Shown here piece by piece: positions 1-12,648 of a stretch of 64,000 bases of DNA (positions within the stretch are counted from its first letter, which is position 1; each line of letters begins with the position of its first letter). The notes under the pieces are model-generated. The model was not told the origin of the DNA, did not search any database, and saw only the letters and a list, made by a program, of their open reading frames with translations. A program made the position numbers and the translations under genes. The stretch spans positions 780,001-844,000 of the forward strand of contig NZ_CP083376.1 in assembly GCF_020042665.1 (NCBI RefSeq), in the 5' to 3' direction. Origin of the DNA: Pseudoxanthomonas sp. X-1 (GTDB lineage Bacteria > Pseudomonadota > Gammaproteobacteria > Xanthomonadales > Xanthomonadaceae).

Positions 1-3925
<3,925 letters not shown>

Positions 3926-3929
<4 letters not shown>

Positions 3930-5212
3930 GGGGTGTTATCCGAATGGGGGGCATTGCCGGCAGCCGCGACGACGGGCTGGCCGGTCAGGCGCTGGATTTC
4001 GATGAGGGCGGTCTGAGCGTCGAGAGCGGCTTGCAACTGGCGGCTGCGCGCCTGTACCCGCTGGTCCTGCAACATCGCCCACTCCATGTAGCTGATCGCC
4101 CCGGCGCGCCAAGCGCGGTCGGCGGCCTGTTCGGCCTTCGCCAACCGTGGCAGCACGTCCCGGGACAGCCGTGCGGTTTCCATCCGCGCAGTCGTGTAGT
4201 CGCCATAGGCGCTGGACAGCGTGGAATACAGTTGGATCGACAGAGCCTCGCGTTCGACAGAACTCAGGGCCAGTTCCGCCTCTGCGGCGCGTATGCCCGG
4301 CTGGGCGCGACGCGACACGCCTAGCGGCACGCTCAGGCCCGCGATCAGCGCCACGTCGTTGTCATCGCCTCGCAGGGCACGCGCGCCGATCTGCCATTGC
4401 AGGTCGGCCTTGGTCTCGCTACGCGCCAAGCGCACCTGCGCTTCGCGGATGCGCGCCTCGCCTGCCAATTGGGCCAACTCGGGCGTTCTTTCCAGCCAGG
4501 CGCTCAACTGCGCAAAATCCTCCAACGCCGGTAGCGCCAGCGGATCGCCAGCGACCGTGCCAAAGTCCGGGTCGCGCTGGTTCCAAAGTGCCGCCAGGGT
4601 CTGGCGGGCCGCCCGCTCGCGTTGTTGCGCGCGCTCACGATTCAACTCAGCCTCGGCCAGCGCCGCTTGTGCGGTCAGCACGACCGACTCGGGCGAGGCA
4701 CCAGCCTCATGTCGTCGCCGTGCCGCCTCGACGCTGCGCTTGCGCTGCTCGATGTCGGTATCGGCAATCTCACGTTGCCGAATTGCGGCAGTGACCGCCA
4801 GATAGCGTCGTGCCGTCTCGGCGAGCAGATCCAGACGCGCAATCTCGCGCTGCGGCGCGAGGTTGTCGATGTTGGCTTGCACCAGGGTACGGCGGGCATC
4901 GAGCTTGCCGCCGCGTTCGAGCGTACCGGCCAGAGTGACGGTCAACTCGGCTTGGTCGAAGCCACGGTAGGTGCCGCTGCCAACGGCATTCTCCAGCGTC
5001 GCACCCAGCGTCAGCGGTGGACGCAGGCCGGCCGCATCCAAGTTGGCCTGCAGCACGTCGCGGCGACCATCAACCAGGCGTAGGTCGGGGTGGGTTGAGG
5101 CGACCCGCTGGATCGCTTGGTCGAGGGTAAAAAGGGGGACAGGCGACCGTTCCTGTGCGTGAAGCACGGGCACGACCGCGAAGACGGCCAATGCCGCCAA
5201 TCGCAACCACAT
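3926..5212 (-). CDS. czcC: CzcC-type outer-membrane efflux channel (TolC family)
   Basis: Outer-membrane factor of the CzcCBA pump, forming the exit duct for metal. It has 428 residues with an N-terminal signal peptide (MWLRLAALAVFAVVPVLHAQ) and the two alpha-helical repeats expected of the OEP family, visible as long Ala/Arg/Glu-rich amphipathic stretches (for example around residues 90-230 and 280-400). It is the first large gene of the czc operon, preceded by a small CzcI-like gene and a short hairpin, and overlaps czcB by four bases. Confidence 0.92.
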
Positions 5213-5243
5213 GGGGATTCTCCGATGAACTCAGGGACGTGCG

Positions 5244-5262
5244 CCGGTTCCCAAGGAACCGG
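5244..5262 (-). other. Hairpin between czcI-like gene and czcC
   Basis: CCGGTTCC and GGAACCGG form a perfect 8-bp inverted repeat with a 3-base loop, in the 58-base gap between the czcI-like stop and the czcC start. There is no T-tract after it, so it is more likely a processing or attenuation structure than a full terminator. Its role is not known. Confidence 0.45.
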
Positions 5263-5270
5263 ACGGGACA

Positions 5271-5654
5271 TCAACCTGCGATCGGAGGACGGATCGGCGA
5301 AGTCTGACCAGCAGAAACCGAAAATACCGACTCGGAATGCGGTATTACGGCAGGAATCTGAGAGAAGATGAGAGACACGAACAACGCAGGAAGCGCCGTC
5401 TGGTGGCCACAGCCATGTACACCGTGCATCAGGGCATGCAATAGATCGCCCGTTTTTCCATCGTCGTCGATGGCTGCATCATCGCTGGCATCATGTGCCT
5501 GAAGGGAATGATCCAGATGCGCAGTATTGCCACGCACGGCTTCGTGCATATCCCCTACCGTGGCAAGAACCGGATTGGCCAGTACCGAAAACAACAACAC
5601 CGTCAGCGCCGGAAGGCGCAATAGGCGGAGAAGTTGTCGGATCGTACGGGACAT
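5271..5654 (-). CDS. Small histidine-containing CzcI-like periplasmic protein
   Basis: A 127-residue protein with an N-terminal hydrophobic signal segment (LPALTVLLFSVLANPVLA, cleavage after about residue 32). A middle part contains many His and Asp residues (GDMHEA, HLDHSLQAHDASDD, LLHALMHGVHGCGH), and a second hydrophobic stretch lies near residues 90-105. It is the first gene of the czc operon, the position of CzcI, a small periplasmic metal-responsive protein. I infer a CzcI-like regulatory or metal-buffering role from position and composition; sequence similarity to CzcI itself was not verifiable here. Confidence 0.6.
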   Translation of the reverse strand: MSRTIRQLLRLLRLPALTVLLFSVLANPVLATVGDMHEAVRGNTAHLDHSLQAHDASDDAAIDDDGKTGDLLHALMHGVHGCGHQTALPALFVSLIFSQIPAVIPHSESVFSVSAGQTSPIRPPIAG

Positions 5655-5857
5655 TGCCGCTGATTCTAAGGAGAATTCATGTGTTAGACAATTTCATCGG
5701 GAGAGGGACTGTATAGCTTTATAGCTTTTATCGCTACTGCTGAACAACCAATACAGGTTTCATTTGGCCACATAAGTATCGTTAACAACAGCACATGGGT
5801 CATGCTCTGAGGCTGAACATGAGTCATATCCTTTTATGAACATGTTCCAACAGCCTG
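5655..5857. other. AT-richer intergenic gap between czc operon and relaxase
   Basis: A 203-base stretch clearly richer in A/T than its surroundings. It contains TATAGCTTTATAGCTTTTAT (near 5711-5730) and the perfect 10-bp palindrome GAACATGTTC at 5838-5847, with a second GAACATG about 20 bases upstream. It must hold the czc promoter (leftward). The composition change marks the junction between the transfer module and the metal cargo. No insertion sequence is visible. Confidence 0.5.
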
Positions 5858-7852
5858 CTATCCAATGGTAGGTCCACGCTGCCGCCCAATCTCCCACGAC
5901 ACGCCTCGGCTGTGCGCCGTTGTGGCAAGCTGCCACCCCAGCCGCTGTTCAATCACCGGTTGCCACGGCACCAAGCTGAATCCCTTGCCGTCGTCCAGCA
6001 TCGCGTAGCGCCCGCTCGCCAGCATGATGGAGCGCCGGTAGATGCCGGCCACGCGCTGACCGTCGGCGACGGGCCGATGCTCCAGGCCAGTATCGGCGGC
6101 AATATCCTTTGCGATTTGCGCCAGCTCCCGATTGCGCAGCGTCCCCAGCAGGTTCCGGGCGAGAATCATGCGCTGCCCGCGCCGCTGGGCCAGCCCCTGT
6201 TCTTCGAGGAAGTCGGAGCGCCGCTGCAAGGCTTCCTTGGCCTCGGCACCAAAGCCCAGGTCGCCCAGCCCACGGCCGCCGCCGATCAGTTGCTGGTCGA
6301 GCCAGGTGGCTCCGATCACGCGGGCCTGCCGCTCAATCGGCAGGTGTGATTTCAATTCCACGGCCACGCCGCCCAGCCGTTGCGCGTCGTACTGGCGGCC
6401 ACGCTCGGCCAGGTCGTCCGGCACCTTCCATAAGCCATCGGCCACGCGCTCCACGATGCCGGTCCAGCGCAGGGCTTCCAGCCGGCGAACGTGAGTCGCG
6501 ACGACTTCCTGCGGGTCGCGTCCTGCCTTGGCCCGGCCTTGTTCGATGGCAAGGTGATGATCGGTACGGTACAGGCCATCGCTCGCCAGCGCGGCGATGT
6601 TCTTGTCGGCCGCCCGCACTTCGGCGGAACCACGTACCTCCACCACGGCTCCGGTGGGATAGTTCTCCAGCTCATCGCGGGCATTCAACGCGACGTAGTG
6701 AGCCTTGCCGTCCACGCCGTCGATGACCAGATAGCCGCGGTCGCGCAGTTCGTCAGCCAACCCCTTCGCAGCCACGCGGCCGAGGATGGTGCGGCCATCG
6801 TCGCCCGGCTCGAACACCGCCAGCTCGCGCAGCTGGCCGCTCATCGCCCGCTGCATGGTGCGGATGATGTCGCCACGCTCGTCCAGGGCACGCAAGGTCT
6901 TCTCCGCGTCAGCATGGATGGCCCAGGTGCCGGGCTGCACCTCATCGGCCATGCCCAGGCGCTGCAAGCGTTGCAGGCGGCCGATCAGCAGCAAGCGCTG
7001 GCGTTGCAGCCGGGGTTCGTTGAAGCGTTCGATCTGCACCCGGCCATCCTCGCCGGCCTCGCGCAGCAACGTGTGGTCGAGGCTCGTCCACCGCTCTTGC
7101 TCCACCTCGCGCTGCAAGGTCTGCTGGATCTCCAGTTCGGTGCGTGGCCCCAGCCATTCGGTCGCCAATTCGGCGGCGCGATGCCGAAAGCCGTGGGCGA
7201 TGTAGTCGCCCGCGATGATGAGGTCTTTGCCGGTGTCGTCGCGTCCGCGCACGATCAGGTGAATGTGCGGGTTGTCTGTGTTCCAGTGATCCACCGCCAC
7301 CCAATCCAGCCGCGTGCCCAGGTCGGCTTCCATGCGGTTCACCAGATGCCGGGTGTAGGTGCGCAGCTCATGAAGCTCGGCACCGTCCTCCGGGGAGACG
7401 ATGAAGCGGAAATGGTGCCGGTCGTCCTGGCAGCGTTCCTTGAAGGCGTCGAGGTCGGCTTCGTCGGCCTGTGGCCCATAGGCCCGGCCCGGCTCGCCAT
7501 CACGGCCCGCGCCGTCGCGTTCGACATAGCGCAGGTGTTTGGAAAGCGACTGAGGGCTGGCTCGTTGGTGATTGGCCAGCAAGGTCTTGATGGTCACGCG
7601 CCGCGACATGGGCGTTAGCTTCGCGCCTGCGAAGCGTGCCGCCGTATGGCCGCGCCCCAAGCGCGAGCCGGGACGCTGGCCGGCGCGTGCGCCGCTGCCG
7701 CCAGTGGCAGGACGGCGCACCGCCGACTTGCCGCCGCTGGCCTTGCCAGCCTGCTTGAGCACCTTGGAAACGAAGCTCTGGCCCTGGCCCTTGCCCCGGT
7801 TCTTCGGGGCGCTGGGACGCACGCGGAAATCGTCGTCGCGGCGGTCGGTCAT
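5858..7852 (-). CDS. rlxS: VirD2-like (DUF3363) relaxase of the ICE
   Basis: Conjugative relaxase expected to nick oriT and pilot the transferred strand. It has 664 residues from the start at 7852, which has GGGGAG eight bases upstream; a start five codons earlier is also open but has no ribosome site. A basic, Gly/Lys/Arg-rich N-terminal tail (about residues 1-80) precedes the catalytic domain. The metal-binding three-histidine motif is HWNTDNPHIHL at about residues 188-198. The C-terminal half matches the DUF3363 arrangement (EVRGSAEVRAAD, WQPVIEQRLG). It lies downstream of traF but is separated from it by 448 noncoding bases. Confidence 0.9.
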   Translation of the reverse strand: MTDRRDDDFRVRPSAPKNRGKGQGQSFVSKVLKQAGKASGGKSAVRRPATGGSGARAGQRPGSRLGRGHTAARFAGAKLTPMSRRVTIKTLLANHQRASPQSLSKHLRYVERDGAGRDGEPGRAYGPQADEADLDAFKERCQDDRHHFRFIVSPEDGAELHELRTYTRHLVNRMEADLGTRLDWVAVDHWNTDNPHIHLIVRGRDDTGKDLIIAGDYIAHGFRHRAAELATEWLGPRTELEIQQTLQREVEQERWTSLDHTLLREAGEDGRVQIERFNEPRLQRQRLLLIGRLQRLQRLGMADEVQPGTWAIHADAEKTLRALDERGDIIRTMQRAMSGQLRELAVFEPGDDGRTILGRVAAKGLADELRDRGYLVIDGVDGKAHYVALNARDELENYPTGAVVEVRGSAEVRAADKNIAALASDGLYRTDHHLAIEQGRAKAGRDPQEVVATHVRRLEALRWTGIVERVADGLWKVPDDLAERGRQYDAQRLGGVAVELKSHLPIERQARVIGATWLDQQLIGGGRGLGDLGFGAEAKEALQRRSDFLEEQGLAQRRGQRMILARNLLGTLRNRELAQIAKDIAADTGLEHRPVADGQRVAGIYRRSIMLASGRYAMLDDGKGFSLVPWQPVIEQRLGWQLATTAHSRGVSWEIGRQRGPTIG

Positions 7853-8300
7853 GGCTGCGCTCCCCACAAGCTATGGCGTGTCCGGTCGTGCGAAGCACGC
7901 GGACATGCCTGCATTGGCGCGAGCCTCGCGCCGAACGCGGCACGGTGGCAAAGCCGCTCCGTGCCGCGCTCCCCCCATGTGCAGACTGGCTTTACGTTAG
8001 GCCGCGTGCCGAACCCTTTTGTCTTGCCTTCCGCCTTTGCCCCTCGCTCGCGCTCCGGGCATTGGCGGCCCGGCGGCGCTGCTGCACCAGCAGCCAGCCC
8101 GCCGGCGAACGCGCCAATGGCCGCAGGCCAGGCTCGTTCGAGGCAAGACGCCTGCACGCTGGACCGCTGCGCCGGATGTTGCGCGAGGCGCGGCGCGGAT
8201 GCGCTCGCGCTGCACGCGCGACGACACGGCAGCAGCAGCCGGAACGACATGCCCGATGGCACGATGAGATGCACGGCATGGTGCAGAGAATCGGCGGCCA
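7853..8300. other. Noncoding gap upstream of relaxase, candidate oriT
   Basis: 448 bases with no credible gene between traF and the relaxase. It holds inverted repeats GGCGCGAG/CTCGCGCC (7916-7932, 1-base loop) and CGCGGCACGG/CCGTGCCGCG (7936-7945 and 7959-7968, 13-base loop), followed by a C-tract and then GCTTTACGTTAGG near 7990-8002. An inverted repeat beside the relaxase gene is the usual location of oriT. I did not find a known nic consensus, so oriT is inferred from position and structure only. Confidence 0.4.
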
Positions 8301-8900
8301 TCATGGGCGTGTCTCCAGCCAAACCGGATGCGCAACGCCGATCACGGCGGATGCGCTGACCGGCCCGAAATACCGGCTGTCGAACGAGGCCGGATTCGTC
8401 ACGCTCAACAGGAACAGCTCGCCCGGTTCGAGGCGGCGGCAAAGCTGCAAGGATGGCAGCGGCCGGCCCAGCCGGTCGGCACGCAGCGCGGTGGCCGCAG
8501 GCACACCGTCGATGCGTACCTGACCGGCGACGATGCAGACGTGTTGCGGCACGACTGCGCCCACACGTTTGAGCAGCGGAACACGGGTGGGCAGGTAGCC
8601 GCGCTGCGCGGCCAGCGTGGCGGCCCTGTCGGGCAGCGGCACCAGCACGATGCTGTCCACGGACAGCGGACGTGGCAGCGAGGCGGTGCGCGGGTCGAAC
8701 GGTTCGATGCGATACCAGCCGACCGCCACGCTGTCGGACGGGTTGTAGGTCAGACGCGGCAGCGGCGACACGAAAGCCGCCCAGGCTAGCGCAGCGAGGC
8801 CGACGGCGGCGAAGCCCGCCAGCACGATGCGAACGCGCAGGCGCGAGCGAGGATGCGGCGCGGCTTCGGGCGTGCGCGCGGTGGTGGATTGGGTCGTCAT
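8301..8900 (-). CDS. traF: TraF, conjugative-transfer signal peptidase (S26 family)
   Basis: Membrane-anchored serine protease related to signal peptidase I, used for maturation (cyclisation) of the conjugative pilin in TraF systems. It is 199 residues long with one N-terminal transmembrane helix (about residues 24-46). The nucleophile region reads NPSDSVAVGWYRI, and the general-base Lys is in PLLKRVGAV. The C-terminal part holds FLLSVTNPASFDSRYFGPV, the S26 box with the conserved SxDSRYFG. The start overlaps the DUF2840 stop by four bases (ATGA). Confidence 0.9.
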   Translation of the reverse strand: MTTQSTTARTPEAAPHPRSRLRVRIVLAGFAAVGLAALAWAAFVSPLPRLTYNPSDSVAVGWYRIEPFDPRTASLPRPLSVDSIVLVPLPDRAATLAAQRGYLPTRVPLLKRVGAVVPQHVCIVAGQVRIDGVPAATALRADRLGRPLPSLQLCRRLEPGELFLLSVTNPASFDSRYFGPVSASAVIGVAHPVWLETRP

Positions 8901-9454
8901 GGCAGCGCCCTCCCGGCCAACCAGGCGGCGTGCCGCTCGGCGGTGTATTCGGGCAGCGGCAGGCGGGCCGCCAGACGGTTGCCCAGCGTGCGCCAGTACG
9001 CGGGCGACACGTCGATGGCAGCGATGCCCAGCGCCTCAATGCCGTCGATGCGTTCCAGCACGGCACGCACCGCGTTTTCGCCTTCGGCGTGCAGCAGCAG
9101 GCGTGCGCCCGGCCGCACGCCGGGGATGCGCTGCATGTCGTCCAGCGGCGTGGCGGCTTGCATCACCGTGAGTTGCCAGCGGATCGTGCCGTAGTCGTTT
9201 GCTTCCCAGCGCACGCGGCAGAACATTGCACGCGGCAGGAATACCGCGCAGCGCCGCCAGCGGTCGAGCCGCAGCGTGCGCGCCGGTTCGCCGAAACGCA
9301 GGTAGAGCTTGAAGCGCGGTTCGATATAGGCGAGCGATACGCGAGTCAGTGGCACGCTGCCAGCCTGGCCGGAGAGTGCCGAGAGCGAAGGTGGCGGCGC
9401 AGCAGCCGGTGCAGCCGTCGCCGCGTCAGCGGCAGGCAAGGCGGATGCGTTCAT
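8897..9454 (-). CDS. DUF2840 domain protein
   Basis: A 185-residue protein of unknown function found between parA-type genes and traF in Tn4371-like ICEs. The N-terminal 30 residues are Ala/Pro-rich; the conserved body begins near VPLTRVSLAYIEPRFKLYLR. The start at 9454 overlaps the upstream RHH gene by four bases (ATGA), and its stop overlaps traF the same way. parA, the RHH gene, DUF2840 and traF are therefore one translationally coupled operon. No catalytic motif is visible. Confidence 0.85.
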   Translation of the reverse strand: MNASALPAADAATAAPAAAPPPSLSALSGQAGSVPLTRVSLAYIEPRFKLYLRFGEPARTLRLDRWRRCAVFLPRAMFCRVRWEANDYGTIRWQLTVMQAATPLDDMQRIPGVRPGARLLLHAEGENAVRAVLERIDGIEALGIAAIDVSPAYWRTLGNRLAARLPLPEYTAERHAAWLAGRALP

Positions 9455-9723
9455 GGCAGGTTCTCCGAGCGGTTGTCGGGGAACTCTCGTTCCAGCAGGC
9501 CGCGCAGCAACTCGGCCACGGTCACGCCTCGCGTGAAGGCCGACACCTTGATGCGAGCACGCATCGCGGGTGTGATGTCGAGGGTCAGGCGTGCGGTGTA
9601 GAGGTCGCCTTTGTTGAGTGCATCGGCATCGCCCTGGCGAATCCACGCCTCGGCGTGCGGATTCGCGGGTGGACGTGCGCCGATGCCGACGCGCTTGCTG
9701 CGCGGGCCGCTCATGTCGGCCAC
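9451..9723 (-). CDS. Small ribbon-helix-helix / ParB-like partition partner
   Basis: A 90-residue basic protein whose C-terminal half (TARLTLDITPAMRARIKVSAFTRG, written here in part, then VTVAELLRGLLEREF) looks like a ribbon-helix-helix fold. It overlaps parA by 13 bases on the same strand. Small RHH proteins next to ParA serve as the centromere-binding partner, so I infer a ParB/ParG-like role in stabilising the excised circle. A start at MSGPRSK, three codons later, is also possible. Confidence 0.75.
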   Translation of the reverse strand: MADMSGPRSKRVGIGARPPANPHAEAWIRQGDADALNKGDLYTARLTLDITPAMRARIKVSAFTRGVTVAELLRGLLEREFPDNRSENLP

Positions 9724-10349
9724 CGCAGCAGTTCATCGGTGAGCGCGGCGATCTCGCGTGCGGCGGCGCTGTCGGGCGCCGTCTCGCGGGCGAGCCGGCC
9801 AGCGGCCACGCTGTCGGCGAAGACGATGCGCTGGCGCACTTCGCTGCGCAGCGCCGGCAGCGGCTGTTCGGCCAGCGATTGCCGTGCTTCTCTGCCGATG
9901 ATGGTGGTACTGACGCGCCGATTGATGACGAAGGCCGCGCGCAGCGCAGGCCGGAACACCTGTGCCTCGCGGATCAGCGCCACCATCTCGGCGCTGGCCC
10001 ACAGGTCATACGGGCTGGGCTGCACGGGAATCAGCACGCGCTCGGCCGCCAGCAGCGCGGAACGCGCCAGGGCGGCGATGCGCGGCGGGCCGTCGATGAC
10101 GATGTGATCGGCCCGCCTGGCGAGTTCGGGCGCTTCCTGATGCAAGGTTTCGCGGGCGAGGCCCACGGCGCTGAACAGCCGGGGCAAGCCCTGCTGGCTT
10201 CTGCGCTGCGTCCAGTCGAGCGAGGAACCCTGCGGGTCGGCATCCAGCAGGATGACGTGCAGGCTGCGCATCGCCAGCTCGCCCGCGATGTGGGTGGCGA
10301 GCGTGGTCTTGCCGACACCGCCTTTCTGGTTGAGCAAAGCGACGATCAT
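9711..10349 (-). CDS. parA: ParA-family partition ATPase
   Basis: A 212-residue Walker-type ATPase that moves or positions the excised element. The deviant Walker A motif KGGVGKTT is at residues 9-16, the Walker A' region is LLDADPQGSS, and the Walker B region is HIVIDGPPRI. It lacks the N-terminal HTH of large ParA proteins, so it is type Ib-like. The start at 10349 has the GGAGGG box about ten bases upstream; longer in-frame extensions lack one. It faces away from repA across the iteron region. Confidence 0.92.
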   Translation of the reverse strand: MIVALLNQKGGVGKTTLATHIAGELAMRSLHVILLDADPQGSSLDWTQRRSQQGLPRLFSAVGLARETLHQEAPELARRADHIVIDGPPRIAALARSALLAAERVLIPVQPSPYDLWASAEMVALIREAQVFRPALRAAFVINRRVSTTIIGREARQSLAEQPLPALRSEVRQRIVFADSVAAGRLARETAPDSAAAREIAALTDELLRWPT

Positions 10350-10614
10350 GGCGCGGCCCTCCCTGCTGGAAAGCCGGGCTTTGCCTGCCGTGCGAAAGGC
10401 TGTTCGCCGTGCCGTTTTGCGGTTGTCCACCGAAACGGCGCTTCTCTACTAAAAGTTAGAGAATTTAAGTTAGGAATGTTAGATGGCGACGAAACCCAAT
10501 GCTGGCAAGGGTTTGCGGCCGATTTTGTTGCCTGATAGCACGAGGATTTGTTGCCTGATAGCACGAGTCCCCTGTTGCCTGATAGCACGAGTGAATCCAC
10601 AGGTTTTCCCGCAC
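10350..10614. promoter_or_regulatory. Origin-like region between repA and parA with three iterons
   Basis: Three exact copies of the 18-mer GTTGCCTGATAGCACGAG lie at 10527-10544, 10550-10567 and 10574-10591, start-to-start 23 and 24 bases apart. This is about two helical turns, as expected for iterons bound on one face of the DNA. AT-rich sequence with repeated GTTAG/TTAG words (10450-10485) lies beside them and probably contains the parA promoter. A sequence near TGAATCCACAGG (10592-10603) resembles a degenerate DnaA box. The repA stop is at 10615, so the iterons are downstream of repA and upstream of parA. Confidence 0.75.
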
Positions 10615-11472
10615 TTATCCCCGTGCCGTATGCAGCACGGGCCGGAAGGTCAGCAGCTCGATTTTCTCGCCCGGCATCCGCTCGATGCCCAGGACGTAGC
10701 CGGGCAGCGATTGCCGCGCCACCAAGGCGCGCAGATCGGCGGCGAAGTCGTAGTAGCGCGCCACGCTGCCCGACTTGCGGTACAGGTGCTGGAAATCGAA
10801 TTGCCAGCCGTGTTCCTGTCGCCCGCCGTGCTTGCGCACCAGGCGGTACAGCCACCGCTCGATGCCGCCAGTCAGCCGGAAATAGGTCGGGTCGATGGTC
10901 AGCACCAGGGCCGCGTCCACCACGCCCGCGTAGAACCAGTCCGGCAGGATCAGCTCGATGCCCAGCGGCGTGCCGCTGGCGTCGGCCAGTTCCTTCCACT
11001 CGTTGATCCACGAGAAGCGATGCAGGCGCCGGCCTGTTGTCTCTCGGATGGACGTGGCCACCGTGGTCGATTGCAGGCGATCCAGGGCCGCTTTGAGGCG
11101 CTGGTAGTCGCGCAGCGACGTACCGCGCCCGATGAAGCGCAGGATCTCGTAGGGGCGCACCTGCATCAGCCGCGAGGTCGGGATGCCCGCGTCGCGGGCT
11201 TCCACGATCTGCGAGGCGGCCCAAATCAGAATATCGGCATCCCATATCGTGGCGATGCCGTGCTCCTGCGTGCCTTCCACGCGGATGGTAATGCCACCCG
11301 CTCGGAAGTCGATCGCCGCGGTGCGCCGCGACTTGGCGAGCGAGAAGAACGGAAAGGCCATCAAGTCCTGGCTGTCGCGTGGTGCCATGTCGCCCGGCAG
11401 CGCGCGGAACAGGTCGAGCTGTTCGCGCTGCTGCAAGGCTCGCCCTGACGGGCTGGACATGGCGAAGGCCAC
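10615..11472 (-). CDS. repA: Replication initiator protein A (RepA-like)
   Basis: A 285-residue initiator of the RPA family found in Tn4371-like ICEs and IncP-related plasmids. Recognisable segments are DLMAFPFFSLAKSRR, the winged-helix-like region RLMQVRPYEILRFIGRG, and WLYRLVRKHGGRQ near residue 210. It probably binds the adjacent iterons and allows limited replication of the excised circle. It lies 14 bases downstream of the HTH gene, so both are likely co-transcribed. Activity in this host is unproven. Confidence 0.85.
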   Translation of the reverse strand: MAFAMSSPSGRALQQREQLDLFRALPGDMAPRDSQDLMAFPFFSLAKSRRTAAIDFRAGGITIRVEGTQEHGIATIWDADILIWAASQIVEARDAGIPTSRLMQVRPYEILRFIGRGTSLRDYQRLKAALDRLQSTTVATSIRETTGRRLHRFSWINEWKELADASGTPLGIELILPDWFYAGVVDAALVLTIDPTYFRLTGGIERWLYRLVRKHGGRQEHGWQFDFQHLYRKSGSVARYYDFAADLRALVARQSLPGYVLGIERMPGEKIELLTFRPVLHTARG

Positions 11473-11486
11473 CCACGCGCCGACGG

Positions 11487-11771
11487 TCAGCGGCCATCAC
11501 GGTAGTCGCCCGCGTGCCGTTCGGCATATTCCGGGTCGGAAGTCGCCTCGTAGCTGCGCTGGTCAGCCCAGGCATCGAGGTCGCTCACGGCGTACATGAC
11601 GCGGCGGCCGAACTTGCGAAACTTCGGGCCGCCGCCGATCACGCGCTGCTTCTCCAGCGTGCGCGGCGAAAGGCGCAAGTATTGGGCGGCTTCATCGTTG
11701 GTCAGGTAGCGTTGGGGCTGCGCGGGCGCAGCGACAGCAGCGGCGGCAGGCCGCAAGGGAGCGGGTCGCAT
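11487..11771 (-). CDS. AlpA/excisionase-like helix-turn-helix protein
   Basis: A 94-residue DNA-binding protein with a MerR/AlpA-type HTH: RYLTNDEAAQYLRLSPRTLE, then KFRKFGRRVMYAVSDLDAW. Such proteins act as recombination-directionality factors or local activators in ICEs. The start at 11771 has GGAGG eight bases upstream; an in-frame start 17 codons earlier lacks one. It precedes repA in the same operon. Which promoter it controls is unknown. Confidence 0.82.
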   Translation of the reverse strand: MRPAPLRPAAAAVAAPAQPQRYLTNDEAAQYLRLSPRTLEKQRVIGGGPKFRKFGRRVMYAVSDLDAWADQRSYEATSDPEYAERHAGDYRDGR

Positions 11772-11859
11772 GGGATGTACCTCCATCAAGCCCGGCAGCA
11801 CCACGCGGCCGGATAGAGGCACTTTCGAGAAAGCGAGGCTTCTTGCTAAGGGACGTTCT

Positions 11860-12648
11860 TCAAGGGACGCGAAACGTCCCCCCGTGCAACGGTGGCGGAA
11901 GCTGTGCCAGGCGGCGGTAGCCGCCGCGCATCAGCGCATCGCCCCGGCGCACCAGCCGCCGCACGCGGGCACGCAAGGCGCTGTCCTTGTGCCAGTCGGC
12001 CGCGACGGCATCCGCGCCGAACAGCCCTTCGGCCACCACACGCAAGGACGCGCCCGTGAGGGTCCCGTCGAGCGCCTGCAAGGTGTGCAGTTCCAGCACC
12101 GCGGCAGGCGTAGGCCGGGAACGGGCCGCTGCCGCAGGCGCGGCCCCGGTCGCGGCGGACAGCGCATCCAGCCCGGCCGCCAGCGCACGGTAGCGCGCGC
12201 AAGGCGTGGTGCAGGCGCGGATGGCGTAGAGGTAAGCCATACCGTCTTCCAGTCCCGGCGCGAGTGCGAGCCGCACGCAGCAGCCGGGCCAGCGCGACAC
12301 CAGCACCAGGCGCTTTCCGTCGTGGATCAGATGCTTGTCGCCAGGGACGCGCCAGAACGCGAAGGCGTCGGCCTCCGGTGGTGGGTCGGCGTCCGGGTAG
12401 AGCTGGAGCACGCCGTCATGGTCGGGGAACCAGGCCGGATGCGCGTCCCGCGCGTCCAGGTCTGGATTTTCCAGCAGGCGCAGGCCCCAGCGTTCGGCGG
12501 CCTCCGGCCGGCGACGACGGCGCAGCCAGTCGCGGCGGTAATAGGAGTTTCGGCGCAGGTATTCCCACGCCAGCGCGGGGCCGTTGAGGTGCAGCGTGTA
12601 GAGATAGGCGGCGGTGGGATACCAGTGCTCGGCGCTCGGTTCAGCCAT
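11860..12648 (-). CDS. DUF2285 domain protein (ICE conserved)
   Basis: A 262-residue protein with an N-terminal DUF6499-like part (WYPTAAYLYTLHLNGPALAWEYLRRN) and a C-terminal DUF2285 part ending in VRRLVRRGDALMRGGYRRL. Family members are thought to be DNA-binding regulators of ICE transfer; in rhizobial ICEs proteins with this domain work with excision regulators. It starts the operon DUF2285-HTH-repA. A 22-base palindrome about 280 bases upstream and its half-sites are candidate operators. Confidence 0.85.
   Translation of the reverse strand: MAEPSAEHWYPTAAYLYTLHLNGPALAWEYLRRNSYYRRDWLRRRRRPEAAERWGLRLLENPDLDARDAHPAWFPDHDGVLQLYPDADPPPEADAFAFWRVPGDKHLIHDGKRLVLVSRWPGCCVRLALAPGLEDGMAYLYAIRACTTPCARYRALAAGLDALSAATGAAPAAAARSRPTPAAVLELHTLQALDGTLTGASLRVVAEGLFGADAVAADWHKDSALRARVRRLVRRGDALMRGGYRRLAQLPPPLHGGTFRVP

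Noticed and set aside
7992..8335. Short frames in the gap upstream of the relaxase
   Set aside because: Arg/Ala-rich, no ribosome sites and no recognisable motif; the inverted repeats of the gap cross them.
10346..11575. A 409-codon frame over repA
   Set aside because: The RepA protein lies in another frame (10615-11472) with clear family segments; the long frame is a shadow.
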